From: Kribbella sp. ALI-6-A
GTDB taxonomy: Bacteria; Actinomycetota; Actinomycetes; Propionibacteriales; Kribbellaceae
Assembly (NCBI RefSeq): GCF_001984195.1
Contig: NZ_MTQN01000009.1
Span: 496,001-560,000, forward strand
Length of the DNA: 64,000 nt
Reading direction: 5' to 3'
Below are positions 43,328 to 52,611 of the stretch, one piece after another. The position numbers and the translations under genes were made by a program. How positions within the stretch are numbered: the first letter of the stretch is position 1; the number at the start of each line of letters is the position of its first letter. The notes under the pieces were generated by a model. The model saw only the letters and a list, made by a program, of their open reading frames with translations, was not told the origin of the DNA and searched no databases.

Positions 43328-44530
43328 ATGCACCCGGAACGTTCCGCACTGTCGCGCCGCGCATTCACCGCCGGCCTCGGCGGACTGGGCCTGGCCGCGC
43401 TGTTGCCGACGGGAGTCCAGTCGGCCGTGGCCGCCCCCGGCAAGAGCAAGTGGGCCGACCGCGCCCTGGTCAGCTACACCGCACTGCAGCGTTACCTGTA
43501 CCTGCCGGACACCGGCCTGTACAAGGAGAACCACCCCACCCTGACCGGAGAGAACCCGTACTCCTACGTCTGGCCGCTGCGCGAAGCCACCGCGGCCACC
43601 ATCGACGTGAACCAGTTGCCGCCGGCCGGCAAGCGCTACGACGAGGACGTGAAGCGCCGCTTCGAGGCGTTGGAGCTGTACTGGGACGCTCCGCGCGGCG
43701 CCTACGACTCCTATCCCCCGGAGCCGCTGGGCACACGGGGCGATCCCTTCTACGACGACAACGCCGTCATCGGCCTGGAGTTCGTCCGGCGCTACCGGCT
43801 GTCCGGTGACCGGGAGATGCTGAGGCTGGCGGCGCGGGTGTTCGACTTCGTCGTCAAGGCGTGGGACACCGACCCGAACCGCCCGGTCCCCGGCGGCATG
43901 CACTGGGTCGACGCTTCCTGGAATCCGTACCGGGGAGCCGCCAACGTCACCAGTCTCGCCTCGGAGCTCGCGGCGCATCTCTACGAGGCAACCGGCGACC
44001 AGCGCTACCTCGACTGGGCGCGCCGGACCTACAACTGGGTGCGTGAAGCGCTCAGTCGCGGCCCGGGCCTGTACGCGAACGGCATCCGCCTCGACGACAC
44101 GGTCGAGGAGACGCTGTGGACCTACAACTCGGGGTCGATGATCGGCGCGGCGGCGCTGCTCTACCGGTCGACCAAGGACAAGGCTCACCTGAGCCGGGCG
44201 ACCCAGGACGCCGAAGCCGCGATGGCGTACTGGACCGCGAGCGACCGTCTCTACAACCAGCCGGCCATCTTCAACGCGATCCTGTTCGCGAACCTGCTGC
44301 TGCTCGAATCGATCAAGCCCACCCAGAGCTACCGCGACGTCATGACCTCGTACGCCGAGCGGATCTGGCAGTCGAACCGCGATGAGAGCACCGGCCTGTT
44401 CCGCTTCCAGAACTCCGGTGGTGGAGCACCCGATCCCTCCCTGCGCCCGCAGACGCTGCACCAGTCGGCAGCGATCCAGACCTTTGCTCTGCTGGCCTGG
44501 CAGCCGAGCGACTACAAGTACGCCGCCTGA
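43328..44530 (+). CDS. GH76 family glycoside hydrolase (alpha-1,6-mannanase-like), exported
   Basis: A 400-residue enzyme with a Tat-type signal (SRRAFTAG at residues 9-16, cleavage after about AVAA). The (alpha/alpha)6-barrel has FYDDNAVIGLEFVRRY, where Asp143 and Asp144 match the paired catalytic aspartates of GH76, and ETLWTYNSGSMIGAAALLY later. GH76 enzymes cut alpha-1,6-mannan backbones, as in yeast mannan or actinobacterial lipomannan. It is the last gene of the transporter operon and would produce the oligosaccharides that the transporter imports. Confidence 0.87.
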   Translation: MHPERSALSRRAFTAGLGGLGLAALLPTGVQSAVAAPGKSKWADRALVSYTALQRYLYLPDTGLYKENHPTLTGENPYSYVWPLREATAATIDVNQLPPAGKRYDEDVKRRFEALELYWDAPRGAYDSYPPEPLGTRGDPFYDDNAVIGLEFVRRYRLSGDREMLRLAARVFDFVVKAWDTDPNRPVPGGMHWVDASWNPYRGAANVTSLASELAAHLYEATGDQRYLDWARRTYNWVREALSRGPGLYANGIRLDDTVEETLWTYNSGSMIGAAALLYRSTKDKAHLSRATQDAEAAMAYWTASDRLYNQPAIFNAILFANLLLLESIKPTQSYRDVMTSYAERIWQSNRDESTGLFRFQNSGGGAPDPSLRPQTLHQSAAIQTFALLAWQPSDYKYAA

Positions 44531-44542
44531 CCCGTCGACCGG

Positions 44543-44580
44543 CCGCGACGACTCCCTCCGCGGGATCGGAGTCGTCGCGG
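44543..44580. terminator. Strong bidirectional hairpin terminator
   Basis: CCGCGACGACTCC and GGAGTCGTCGCGG form a perfect 13-pair stem with a 12-base loop between the convergent GH76 and LacI genes. Confidence 0.85.
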
Positions 44581-44596
44581 TGGTTGCCGACGGCCC

Positions 44597-45625
44597 TCAG
44601 CCGAACCCGTGCTCCACAACAGTCGTCGGTACGACGGCCCGTCGCATCGGCCCGGTATAGCGCGTCTCCCCCGGGGTCAGCCGCTCCAGCAGGAGCTGAG
44701 CGGCGCGACGGCCCAGCTCGTCGGCGTCGTAGTCGACGATGAGCGTCGGCACACTGAGCATGTCGGACAGTTCGAAGTCGTCGAAGCCGGCAAGGACCAC
44801 CGCCGCGGACACCCGGTGCACTGCCCGGTACGCGCCGAGCGTGTTCCGGTTGTTCGTGCAGAACACGGCGTCGGGCGGCTCCGGCAGGGCGAGCAGCTCG
44901 ACCGTGGCCTGCTCCGCCGACGCGATGTCGCGGGCGCGCTTGACGTAGCTGTCCCGCAACGGCAGCCCGGCAGCTTCCAGCGCGGCGCAGTAGCCCCGAA
45001 AGCGTTCCGAGCCGGTGTAGACCGAGGGCGGATTCCCGACGAACCCGATCCGGGTCCGGCCGTGCTGGATGAGCCGCCGGGTCGCTTCGTAGGCACCGCC
45101 GAAGTCGTCGACCAGGACGCAGTCGGCCTCGACACCTGTCGGTGGCCGGGCGACCATCGCGATCGGAGTGCTGTCCGGGACGTCGTCCACCAGGTACTCG
45201 TGGTTCGACCCGGCAGGCACGATGATGATGCCGTCGACCTGCCGCGAGACGAAGTCGCCGACCGCGGCCCGCTCCCGGTCCGGGTCCTCGTCGCTGTTGG
45301 TCACCATCACCCGGATGCCGTCGCGGGTGACGACCGACTCGATGCCCAGCGCGAGGCGGGCGTAGAACGGGTTGGCCAGGTTGGTGACGATCAGCCCGAC
45401 CGCCCCCAGTCGCCGGCCCTGGCTCAGCACCCGCGCCACGTCGTTGCGGCGGTAGCCGAGCTGCTTGACGGCCGCGAGCACCCGCTCACGGTTCTCGGCC
45501 GACACGTTCGGGTGGTTCTGGAGGACCCGCGACACCGTCATCGGGCTCACCTCGGCCAGCGACGCGACGTCGCGCATGGTGGGTGCCGAGCCGTCCACTG
45601 CTCGCCTGCGTGGCATGCGGGTCAC
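44597..45625 (-). CDS. LacI family transcriptional regulator
   Basis: A repressor of 342 residues from GTG 45625, or 339 from ATG 45616. The headpiece has TMRDVASLAEVSPMTVSRVL and the core VGLIVTNLANPFYARLALGI and AVFCTNNRNTLGAYRAV, close to the LacI protein at 37067. GTG 45625 gives a GTGA overlap with the ROK stop, as in several operons here; neither start has a clear ribosome site. The two operator-like sites at 46576-46690, before the ROK and GH38 genes, are its natural targets. Confidence 0.9.
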   Translation of the reverse strand: MTRMPRRRAVDGSAPTMRDVASLAEVSPMTVSRVLQNHPNVSAENRERVLAAVKQLGYRRNDVARVLSQGRRLGAVGLIVTNLANPFYARLALGIESVVTRDGIRVMVTNSDEDPDRERAAVGDFVSRQVDGIIIVPAGSNHEYLVDDVPDSTPIAMVARPPTGVEADCVLVDDFGGAYEATRRLIQHGRTRIGFVGNPPSVYTGSERFRGYCAALEAAGLPLRDSYVKRARDIASAEQATVELLALPEPPDAVFCTNNRNTLGAYRAVHRVSAAVVLAGFDDFELSDMLSVPTLIVDYDADELGRRAAQLLLERLTPGETRYTGPMRRAVVPTTVVEHGFG

Positions 45626-46551
45626 TCTAAGCGTTCTGTACGGCGCACCTGATGGACAGCTCCGACCAACGCGGCGGTGTCCGGATGCGCGGCACGAACC
45701 AGTACGCCGGACACGGCGTACCGGCCGGTGAGCCCGGAACTGATCGCCGGTTCGAGCAGGTCCCACGACCCGGTCATCGAGCCGCCGACCACGACCAGCG
45801 TGGGGGCGAAACTGATCAGCCAAGGGTCCAGCGCCTGACCCAGCGCGCGGAAGGTCTCGTCCAGGAGGGTGCGTGCGGCCGCCTCGCCGGCGCGCCCCCG
45901 CGCCGCGATGTCCTGGACGTCCAGCGCCTGTCCGGTCTGCTCACGGTAGCGCCCGATGATCGCCCGCCGGCTGACGGTGTCCTCGAGCGGCCGGCCGTCG
46001 TGGTGCAGCAGATCCGCGCGGCCCTCCGGCGGAACCAGCGGGCCGTCGGCAACGATGGTGCCCTCGGCAAGGAAAGCACTTCCGACGCCGGTGCCCAGGG
46101 TGATCCCGACGACCCGCTCGTGCCCGGACGCCGCGCCGTGGCTCCACTCGCCGAGCAGGAACGCCTCGGCGTCGTTCACGAACGTGAGCGAACCGGGCCA
46201 GGCCCGCATCCGTGCGGACAGCTCTTTGCCCAGGTCCACGCCGTACAGCGCGTCGAACTTGCCGACGGACCGGTACTGCGCCACGCCGCGCTCGTGATCG
46301 AAGGGGCCCGGGACGGCGAGTCCCCAGTCCATCCCGGCCGGTCCGGCCAGCGAGTCGGCACACGACGCGATGGTCGACAGCAGGTGCTCGGCCGTGCCGT
46401 CCGGCTGGAGCGAGACCCGCGTCGTGGACCGGACCTCCGGCCGCGACTGGCCGAAGGAGATCAGCGCTCCGGTCACATGGGTGCCGCCGACGTCCAGGGC
46501 GCCGTACACGGCACTGCGGGCGGGCGTACGGGGAGACTTGTCAGATGTCAT
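45622..46551 (-). CDS. ROK family kinase-like protein without the zinc motif
   Basis: A 309-residue ROK protein without a DNA-binding domain, so most likely a sugar kinase. YGALDVGGTHVTGAL is the ATP phosphate-binding loop, GSLTFVNDAEAFLLGE holds the catalytic Asp, and GITLGTGVGSAFLAEG follows. The usual CxCGxxGCxE zinc site is absent; the region reads RADLLHHDGRPLEDTVSR. Mannose is the likely substrate given the GH38 and isomerase genes, but glucose or another hexose is possible. ATG 46551 is chosen over TTG 46557. It is co-transcribed with the LacI gene. Confidence 0.85.
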   Translation of the reverse strand: MTSDKSPRTPARSAVYGALDVGGTHVTGALISFGQSRPEVRSTTRVSLQPDGTAEHLLSTIASCADSLAGPAGMDWGLAVPGPFDHERGVAQYRSVGKFDALYGVDLGKELSARMRAWPGSLTFVNDAEAFLLGEWSHGAASGHERVVGITLGTGVGSAFLAEGTIVADGPLVPPEGRADLLHHDGRPLEDTVSRRAIIGRYREQTGQALDVQDIAARGRAGEAAARTLLDETFRALGQALDPWLISFAPTLVVVGGSMTGSWDLLEPAISSGLTGRYAVSGVLVRAAHPDTAALVGAVHQVRRTERLE

Positions 46552-46575
46552 GGCCAACGATCTGTAGCGCGGTTT

Positions 46576-46690
46576 GGTAGCGGTACCTTAGCGGAGATCG
46601 TGCCGCTGCGGCAGAGCTGCGCTCGACAGGCAATGAATTCCGGTCGATCTCGCGCGGAGATGTTGTGATCGCCTGCTTGTTAGCGGTACC
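46576..46690. promoter_or_regulatory. Two LacI-type operators between ROK and GH38 genes
   Basis: GGTAGCGGTACC (46576-46587) and GTTAGCGGTACC (46679-46690) are near-identical sites with a central CG, about 103 bases apart, each followed by TT. One is close to the ROK start, the other close to the GH38 start. The spacing allows DNA looping by a LacI tetramer. Confidence 0.75.
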
Positions 46691-46732
46691 TTCAGCCGAC
46701 TTCGACCCGACATCTGAGAGTGAGCCAGCGAC

Positions 46733-49700
46733 ATGACAGGTTCGACTCGATCCTCCTGGTGGGACAGCACGATCGCCCGGACCGGATTGATCGATCGCAC
46801 GGCGGAAACAGCCCACGGCACGGGCGGTGGCTCGCTCCGGTACTGGCTGGAGCCGCTGTTCCGCGCCGACGGATCCGGTGGCCTGCTGCAGGTGGTCCGG
46901 GTCGAGCTCGCCGGGGACCGCCCGCCGCGGACCGCCACGGCGCGGACCGAGGGCGGCACCCAGGTGACCTGCCTGGTCGAAGCTGCTCCGGCCGGCACCG
47001 TCCGGCTGCTGCTGCCGGCGGTCGACGACGACACCACGGTCACGATCGAATTCCCGGAGATCGAGCCGGGCGTCGAGTTCGCCGTACGGCTGCGGCCGCA
47101 GCGGCGCTGGACGCTCCACCTCGTGCAGCACTCACACCTCGACATCGGCTACACCGACCCGCAGGGCACGGTCCTGGCCGAAGGCCGGTCCTTCCTCGAT
47201 GCCTGCCTCGACCTCGCCCGGGCCACGGACAGCTGGCCGGAGGAGGCGCGGTTCCGCTGGTCGGTGGAAGGGCTGTCGTCCTTCGAGCAGTGGGCGGCGG
47301 CCCGGACCCGTCGCCAGGTCGACGAGTTCGTCGAGCGGGTGCGCGAAGGCCGCCTGGAACTCACCGCGATGCCGTTCAACCTGCACACCGAGACGTGTTC
47401 CACCGACGAGCTGCACGAGCTGCTCCGGCCCGCCCGCGAGGTGAGCCGGCAGTACGGGCTGCCGATCGTGACCGCGATGCAGACCGACGTCCCGGGTCAG
47501 GTGGTCGGTCTGCCAGACGTACTCGTTGCGAACGGCATCGACTACCTGTCGGTGGCGCACAACTGGGCCGGTCGCGCGGTGCCGCATCTGGTCGGCGGGG
47601 CGAACCTGCCGCGGCTGTTCAGGTGGCGTGCGGCGGACGGTCGCAGCGTGCTGGTCTGGCGAACCGACACCCCGCACGGCCTGGCGTACATGGAAGGCTC
47701 GATCATCGGTTTCGACGAGTCGTACGCGCGAGTGGACGAGCTGCTCCCGGCGTACCTGAGTTCGCTCGCCGCGAACCCCTATCCGCATGCGGGGAAGGGC
47801 ATCCCGGGCTTCCCGATTCTCGACGCGCAGTTCGACCGGGAGCCCTACCCCTGGGACATCCTGCACCTGCGGGTGCTCGGCACCTTCGCGGACAACGGCC
47901 CGCCGCGCTACGTCGCCGCGGAGACGGTCCGGCAGTGGAACGAGACCTGGGCGTACCCGCGGATGCGGCTGTCCCGCCACGAGGACTTCTTCCGCGACGC
48001 CGAGAACCGGCTCGGGGACTCCCTGGAGACCTTCGAAGGTGACTGGACCGACTGGTGGGTCGACGGGGTCGGCGCCGGCGTCGTCCCGATGGCTTTGAAC
48101 CGGCAGGCCCAGTCGACGATCGCCGACGCCCAGACGCTCAGCACGCTGAGCGGAATTCTCGGCGCGGTCGGCGTCGAGGAGGACACCGAGGCGGCGCCCG
48201 CGGTCTACGACAAGATCTCGCTGTTCAACGAGCACACCTGGGGAGCCGGCGACCCCTGGACCCACGGTTGCGTGGCGCACCAGTCCGGTGAACGCCAGTG
48301 GATCTGGAAGTACAGTCAGGCCGTCGACGCGCACGACCAGGCCGACGTGCTGCTCGATCGGGCCCGCGCCAGGCTGTCCGAGCGCGTACCGCGCAGCGCG
48401 GACGCACTCGCGTCGTACGCGGTGGTGAACACCACGAGCTGGACCCGGACCGAGGGGGTGGAGCTGTTCCTGGCGGACAGCGTCGTCAGGCTCGACCAGC
48501 GGGTGCGGCTCGTCGACAGCCGGACCGACGAGGTGATCCCCTTCGTCGAGCGCGCCCAGACCAACCCGCTGCACCGGATGGCCGGCCGGTTCGTGACGTG
48601 CATCGTCGCGGACATTCCGGCGATGAGCGTCGTCCGGCTGGACGTGCGGCCGGACGACGAGCCGGCCGAGCCGGACGACGGGCTCGACGCGGCGACGTCC
48701 ACGGTCCTGGAAAACGAGTTCCTCGTCGTCCAGGTCGATCTCGCCCGCGCCCGGATCAGCTCGATCGTCGACAAGGGCACCGGTCGCGAGCTCGTCTCGC
48801 AGTCGTCCGCCTTCGGCTTCAACGGCTACGTCTACGACCAGTACGCGACGGCCGGTGCCTTCAACCACCAGTCGAGCAAGACCGTGGCGGACGACTCGAT
48901 GCATCTGCTGGCCGGTCGGTGGGAGGCCCCGCCCGCGGCGCTGATCGCCCGCGAGTCCACGGCGGTCGGCGAGACGCTCTCGTACGAATGCGTACCGGCC
49001 GGGACCAGCAAGCTGCGCACCACCATCACACTGCCGCGCGGGATCGCCCGGGTGGACATCGTGAACCGCGTGGTGAAGCCCTCGACCCTGGTCAAGGAGA
49101 GCGCGTTCTTCGCTTTCCCCTTCGCGACGGGCAATCCCAGGATCCGCACCGAGACCACGGGCGGTGTGCTGGGGTCCGACCTTCCGGTGGTTCCCGGCTC
49201 CGCGACCCACATGCGAGCTGTCCGGCGATGGGTGACGCTGGACGACGCCGGCGGAACCGTTGCCTGGGCCACCCATGACGCACCCCTGGTCCAGCTCGGC
49301 CGGATCAGCATCCCGTACGTGCCGTACCCGTCGTCGCTGACGACCGACGAGCCCGGCACCATCTACTCCTGGGCACACAACAACATCTGGGACACCAACT
49401 TCCCCAGCGAGCAGGCGTTCGACCAGGAGTTCCGCTACTCCCTCGCCTTCGGGCCGACCGAGTCGGGGACCGAGCCGGCCGAGCACGGAATGCGTCTCGC
49501 CGCAGCGCAGAGCCGTCCGCTGCGCGCTCTCAGGGCCACCGGCGAGCCGGGGGCCGCGCCGGCCGCCCAACCGCTGCTGGAGATCGGCGATCCCCGGGTC
49601 CGCGTCGTCGGCCTGACCTCGCCGGACGACGACACCGTGCTGGTGCGGCTCCAGTCGTTCGCCGACGAGCCGGTCGAGTGCCTCGTCCAGCCGTTCTTCG

Positions 49701-49840
49701 ACTGGACGAGCGCGTTCTCGGCGACCTATCTCGGCGAACGACTGGAGCACTTGACAACCACGCCCGGCAGCGCGATCCCGGTGCTACTGCCTCCGCGCGG
49801 TACCGGCGCACTGGCCCTCACCCGAGGTGCTGTGAGCTGA
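46733..49840 (+). CDS. GH38 family alpha-mannosidase
   Basis: A 1035-residue cytoplasmic exo-alpha-mannosidase (no signal peptide). QHSHLDIGYTDPQ gives the zinc ligands His133 and Asp137; MQTDVPG with Asp252 is a good candidate for the nucleophile, and SLFNEHTWGAGDPW holds another metal-site histidine. The barrel is followed by the three-helix and beta-sandwich domains usual for GH38 (about 480-1035). Length is in the family range of 850-1100. It should release mannose from imported oligosaccharides. It diverges from the ROK/LacI operon around two operators. Confidence 0.92.
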   Translation: MTGSTRSSWWDSTIARTGLIDRTAETAHGTGGGSLRYWLEPLFRADGSGGLLQVVRVELAGDRPPRTATARTEGGTQVTCLVEAAPAGTVRLLLPAVDDDTTVTIEFPEIEPGVEFAVRLRPQRRWTLHLVQHSHLDIGYTDPQGTVLAEGRSFLDACLDLARATDSWPEEARFRWSVEGLSSFEQWAAARTRRQVDEFVERVREGRLELTAMPFNLHTETCSTDELHELLRPAREVSRQYGLPIVTAMQTDVPGQVVGLPDVLVANGIDYLSVAHNWAGRAVPHLVGGANLPRLFRWRAADGRSVLVWRTDTPHGLAYMEGSIIGFDESYARVDELLPAYLSSLAANPYPHAGKGIPGFPILDAQFDREPYPWDILHLRVLGTFADNGPPRYVAAETVRQWNETWAYPRMRLSRHEDFFRDAENRLGDSLETFEGDWTDWWVDGVGAGVVPMALNRQAQSTIADAQTLSTLSGILGAVGVEEDTEAAPAVYDKISLFNEHTWGAGDPWTHGCVAHQSGERQWIWKYSQAVDAHDQADVLLDRARARLSERVPRSADALASYAVVNTTSWTRTEGVELFLADSVVRLDQRVRLVDSRTDEVIPFVERAQTNPLHRMAGRFVTCIVADIPAMSVVRLDVRPDDEPAEPDDGLDAATSTVLENEFLVVQVDLARARISSIVDKGTGRELVSQSSAFGFNGYVYDQYATAGAFNHQSSKTVADDSMHLLAGRWEAPPAALIARESTAVGETLSYECVPAGTSKLRTTITLPRGIARVDIVNRVVKPSTLVKESAFFAFPFATGNPRIRTETTGGVLGSDLPVVPGSATHMRAVRRWVTLDDAGGTVAWATHDAPLVQLGRISIPYVPYPSSLTTDEPGTIYSWAHNNIWDTNFPSEQAFDQEFRYSLAFGPTESGTEPAEHGMRLAAAQSRPLRALRATGEPGAAPAAQPLLEIGDPRVRVVGLTSPDDDTVLVRLQSFADEPVECLVQPFFDWTSAFSATYLGERLEHLTTTPGSAIPVLLPPRGTGALALTRGAVS

Positions 49841-49876
49841 CAGCGCCGGACCCGCCCGGTCCAGGACGAGGTCGCC

Positions 49877-50971
49877 CTAGCTGAGGCCAACTGTCTTCAG
49901 CGCCGACGGCCACGACTCCAGGACCGGGCGGAGTACGTCGTCCTGGATCGTCGCGACGGCCTCGGCGTGCGCTTCGGTGACCACGTCGGCGATCCGGACG
50001 ACCGACCCGGTCGCCGCCGACCTGACCGCCGCCTCCACCATCGCGACACTGACCACGTTGGCGTGCACCTCCGACTGCGGTACGCCGCCACCGCGGACCG
50101 CCCCGACGAACTCGGCCAGCGACCCGGCGATTTCCTGGGGTTCGTCACCGAGTTCGGCGGCCACGGATTCCCCGGAGTCGCGTTCGGCCTCGGGCGCGTT
50201 GTCGCCGTCCCACACCGCCGTACCGGCCGCGGTGCTCGCGCGCCAGCGACCGTTCCACGACGTCTCGTGGCCCGGCGCGCACCAGCTGCCGGTGAACGTG
50301 AACCGCGCACCGCCCTCGAAAGTGAAGACCGCGTTCGCCGCCGCGTTGCCGTCGTACCAGCTCCAGGGCGGGTTGTAGGACTCGCAGTACACCGAGACCG
50401 GCTCGGCACCGATCAGCTTGCGGGCCAGGTCGAACTGGTGGATGGCCATGTCGACCAGCAGCGGTTCGGCCATGCGTTCACGGAACCCACCGAAGTGCGG
50501 GCCCTTGAAGAACTCGCAGGACAACGTGCCGACCGGACCGAGCTCGGCCAACTGGCGGCCGAAGGCGGCGACGGTCCGGAAGTACCGGCGCGACTGCGAC
50601 ACCATCAGCAGCTGGCCGCTCGCTTCCGCGGCCGCCACCATGCCCAGGCATTCGCGGACGGACTCGGCCAGCGGCTTCTCGCAGAGCACGGGCAACCCGA
50701 GCCGCAACGCCTCGGTGCTGACCTTCGGATGCGCCGTCGGTATCGTCACATCGACGACCGCTTGTGCACCGGTCCGCTCGGCCAGCTCAGCGAGGGTCGC
50801 CGCGACCGGTACGCCGGCGTACCCGTGCTCGTCCGCCGCCGCACGGGCCGTCGCGCGGTCCAGATCGACCAGACCGACGAGTTCTACCGAAGGATTCTGC
50901 GACAAGGTCCGCAACCACGCCCGGCCCATGCCGCCTGCGCCGACCTGGAGGATGCGCAGCGGTTCACTCAT
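49877..50971 (-). CDS. Gfo/Idh/MocA family oxidoreductase
   Basis: A 364-residue NAD(P)-dependent sugar or inositol dehydrogenase-like protein. [17 protein letters not shown] is the Rossmann motif and [10 protein letters not shown] is the family's EKP signature with its catalytic lysine. [14 protein letters not shown] carries the histidine and aspartate of the second catalytic block. ATG 50971 overlaps the ThuA-like gene by eight bases. As the last gene of the binding-protein/permease operon it probably oxidises the imported sugar or its derivative. Confidence 0.92.
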   Translation of the reverse strand: MSEPLRILQVGAGGMGRAWLRTLSQNPSVELVGLVDLDRATARAAADEHGYAGVPVAATLAELAERTGAQAVVDVTIPTAHPKVSTEALRLGLPVLCEKPLAESVRECLGMVAAAEASGQLLMVSQSRRYFRTVAAFGRQLAELGPVGTLSCEFFKGPHFGGFRERMAEPLLVDMAIHQFDLARKLIGAEPVSVYCESYNPPWSWYDGNAAANAVFTFEGGARFTFTGSWCAPGHETSWNGRWRASTAAGTAVWDGDNAPEAERDSGESVAAELGDEPQEIAGSLAEFVGAVRGGGVPQSEVHANVVSVAMVEAAVRSAATGSVVRIADVVTEAHAEAVATIQDDVLRPVLESWPSALKTVGLS

Positions 50972-51758
50972 CGCCGTGCTCCTCGATCGGGCCGGTGTAG
51001 CCGTGGCCCTGGTAGAACTCACCGGTTTCGTAGCGCAGCAGCGTCGGCAGCGACCGCTGCGGCAGATCGGACTTGGCCCAGGCGACACCGTTGGCGATCA
51101 CCTTCCGGACGTCCTTGTGGTGGTAGACCGGGTAGTCCTGGTCCCCCGGCGAGAAGAAGAAGATCCTGCCGTGTCCCCGCCGGAACGTGCAGCCGGAGCG
51201 AAACACCTCGCCACCGCTGAACGAGGAGATGAAGATCAGCTCGTCCGGTGTCGGGATGTCGAAGTGCTCGCCGTACATCTCCTGCTGGTCGATGATGATC
51301 GGGTTCGGCACACCCTGGGCGATCGGGTGCGTCGGCTCGACCGTCCAGACCAGCTCCCGGTCCTGCTCGCTGCGCCACCGCAACGTACAGGTCGTACCCA
51401 TCAGCTTGCCGAAGATCTTCGACCAGTGACCCGAGTGCAGCACCAGCAGCCCCATGCCGGACAGCACGTGCTGGTGCACCCGCTCGACGACCTTGTCCTC
51501 CACCTCGCTGTGCGCGGCGTGTCCCCACCAGACCAGCACGTCGGTCTGCCGCAGCACCTCCTCCGTCAGGCCGTGCTCCGGCTCGTCGAGGGTCGTCGTG
51601 GTGACGGTCGCGGCGTCGCCGAGGTTCTCCCGGATGCCGTCGGCGATCGCGCCGTGCATGCCCTCGGGGTAGATCTTCGCCACGTGCGGTTCGACCTGCT
51701 CGTGCCGGTTCTCTCCCCAGACCAGCACCCGCAGGGTACGAGGCGTTGTCGTCGTCAT
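50964..51758 (-). CDS. ThuA-like domain protein
   Basis: A 264-residue member of the ThuA (trehalose utilisation) family, a glutamine-amidotransferase-like fold. [20 protein letters not shown] opens it and [39 protein letters not shown] and [20 protein letters not shown] follow. The nucleophilic Cys of true amidotransferases is not at the usual place. ATG 51758 is chosen; GTG 51791 would overlap the permease stop (GTGA), and a purine-rich site lies between. In rhizobia ThuA and ThuB (a Gfo/Idh/MocA dehydrogenase) act together in 3-keto-trehalose metabolism. Confidence 0.9.
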   Translation of the reverse strand: MTTTTPRTLRVLVWGENRHEQVEPHVAKIYPEGMHGAIADGIRENLGDAATVTTTTLDEPEHGLTEEVLRQTDVLVWWGHAAHSEVEDKVVERVHQHVLSGMGLLVLHSGHWSKIFGKLMGTTCTLRWRSEQDRELVWTVEPTHPIAQGVPNPIIIDQQEMYGEHFDIPTPDELIFISSFSGGEVFRSGCTFRRGHGRIFFFSPGDQDYPVYHHKDVRKVIANGVAWAKSDLPQRSLPTLLRYETGEFYQGHGYTGPIEEHGDE

Positions 51759-51787
51759 GTCTGCCATCACCTTTTCTGGTTTCGGAT

Positions 51788-52603
51788 TCACTTGACCGCG
51801 CCGCCGATGGCGCCGGCCGCGATGTACTTCTGGGCGGCGATCAGCAGCACGATCGCCGGGATCGCCGACAAGACGGCGGTCGCCATCACCGCGTTCCAGT
51901 TCTGCACCTGCGTCCCGAGGTACTGGTAGATGCCCAGCGTGACGGGCCTGACGTCACCCTTGGTGGTGAGCGTCAGGGCGAAGAGGAAGTCACTCCAGGA
52001 GAACAGGAACGTGAACAGGCCCGCGGTGATCAGCGAGTTCTTGCTGATCGGCAGCACGATCGAGACGAACGCCCGCACCAGCCCGGCGCCGTCGACCCGG
52101 GCCGCCTCCACCAGCGACGCCGGCAGCGACTGCAGGAACGAGCGCAGGATCAGGATCGCGAACGGGATGCCACTGCTGCAGTTGGCCACGATCAGCCCCG
52201 GGACGGAGTTGAGCAGGCCGAGATTCTCGTACGCCGTGTAGAGCGCGTTCGCGATCACGATGCCCGGAATCATCTGCGACACCAGGATCGCGAGCAGCCC
52301 GGCCCCGACCCACCGGGACCGGAACTGCGACAGCGCGTACGCACACGGCGCGGAGACCAGCAAGCTGAGGACAACGGTGCCGAGGGCAATGATCATGCTG
52401 GTGACCAGGTTCTGCCCTTGTTCGCTGAGCGCGCGCCGGTAGCCGGCGAAGGTGGGATCCAGCGGGAGGAAACCGGCGGTCAGGGTGTTGCCGGACGGCT
52501 GCAACGAGGCGTTGATCATCCAGTACACCGGGAACAGCATCACGCAGAGGATCAGCACGCCGATCGCGGTGAAGACACCCCGGCGAAGAGTCGAGTCAGG
52601 CAT
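51788..52603 (-). CDS. Sugar ABC transporter permease, MalG type
   Basis: A 271-residue CUT1 permease with six predicted helices starting at [20 protein letters not shown]. The EAA loop is [20 protein letters not shown]. It lies eight bases after its partner permease, behind AGGAGCG, and is followed by the ThuA-like gene. With ThuA and the oxidoreductase this matches the order of rhizobial trehalose/sucrose/maltose uptake (thuEFG-K-AB) except that the ATPase gene thuK is missing. Confidence 0.94.
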   Translation of the reverse strand: MPDSTLRRGVFTAIGVLILCVMLFPVYWMINASLQPSGNTLTAGFLPLDPTFAGYRRALSEQGQNLVTSMIIALGTVVLSLLVSAPCAYALSQFRSRWVGAGLLAILVSQMIPGIVIANALYTAYENLGLLNSVPGLIVANCSSGIPFAILILRSFLQSLPASLVEAARVDGAGLVRAFVSIVLPISKNSLITAGLFTFLFSWSDFLFALTLTTKGDVRPVTLGIYQYLGTQVQNWNAVMATAVLSAIPAIVLLIAAQKYIAAGAIGGAVK

Positions 52604-52611
52604 CGTCGCTC

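Noticed and set aside
47132-49750. Very long open frame on the minus strand opposite the GH38 gene (872 codons)
   Set aside because: Its composition is Arg/His/Gly-rich, without family signatures, as expected for the antisense of a high-GC gene.
49848-49862. GGACC/GGTCC hairpin between GH38 and the oxidoreductase
   Set aside because: Five-base arms only; position suits a terminator but the structure is too weak to call.
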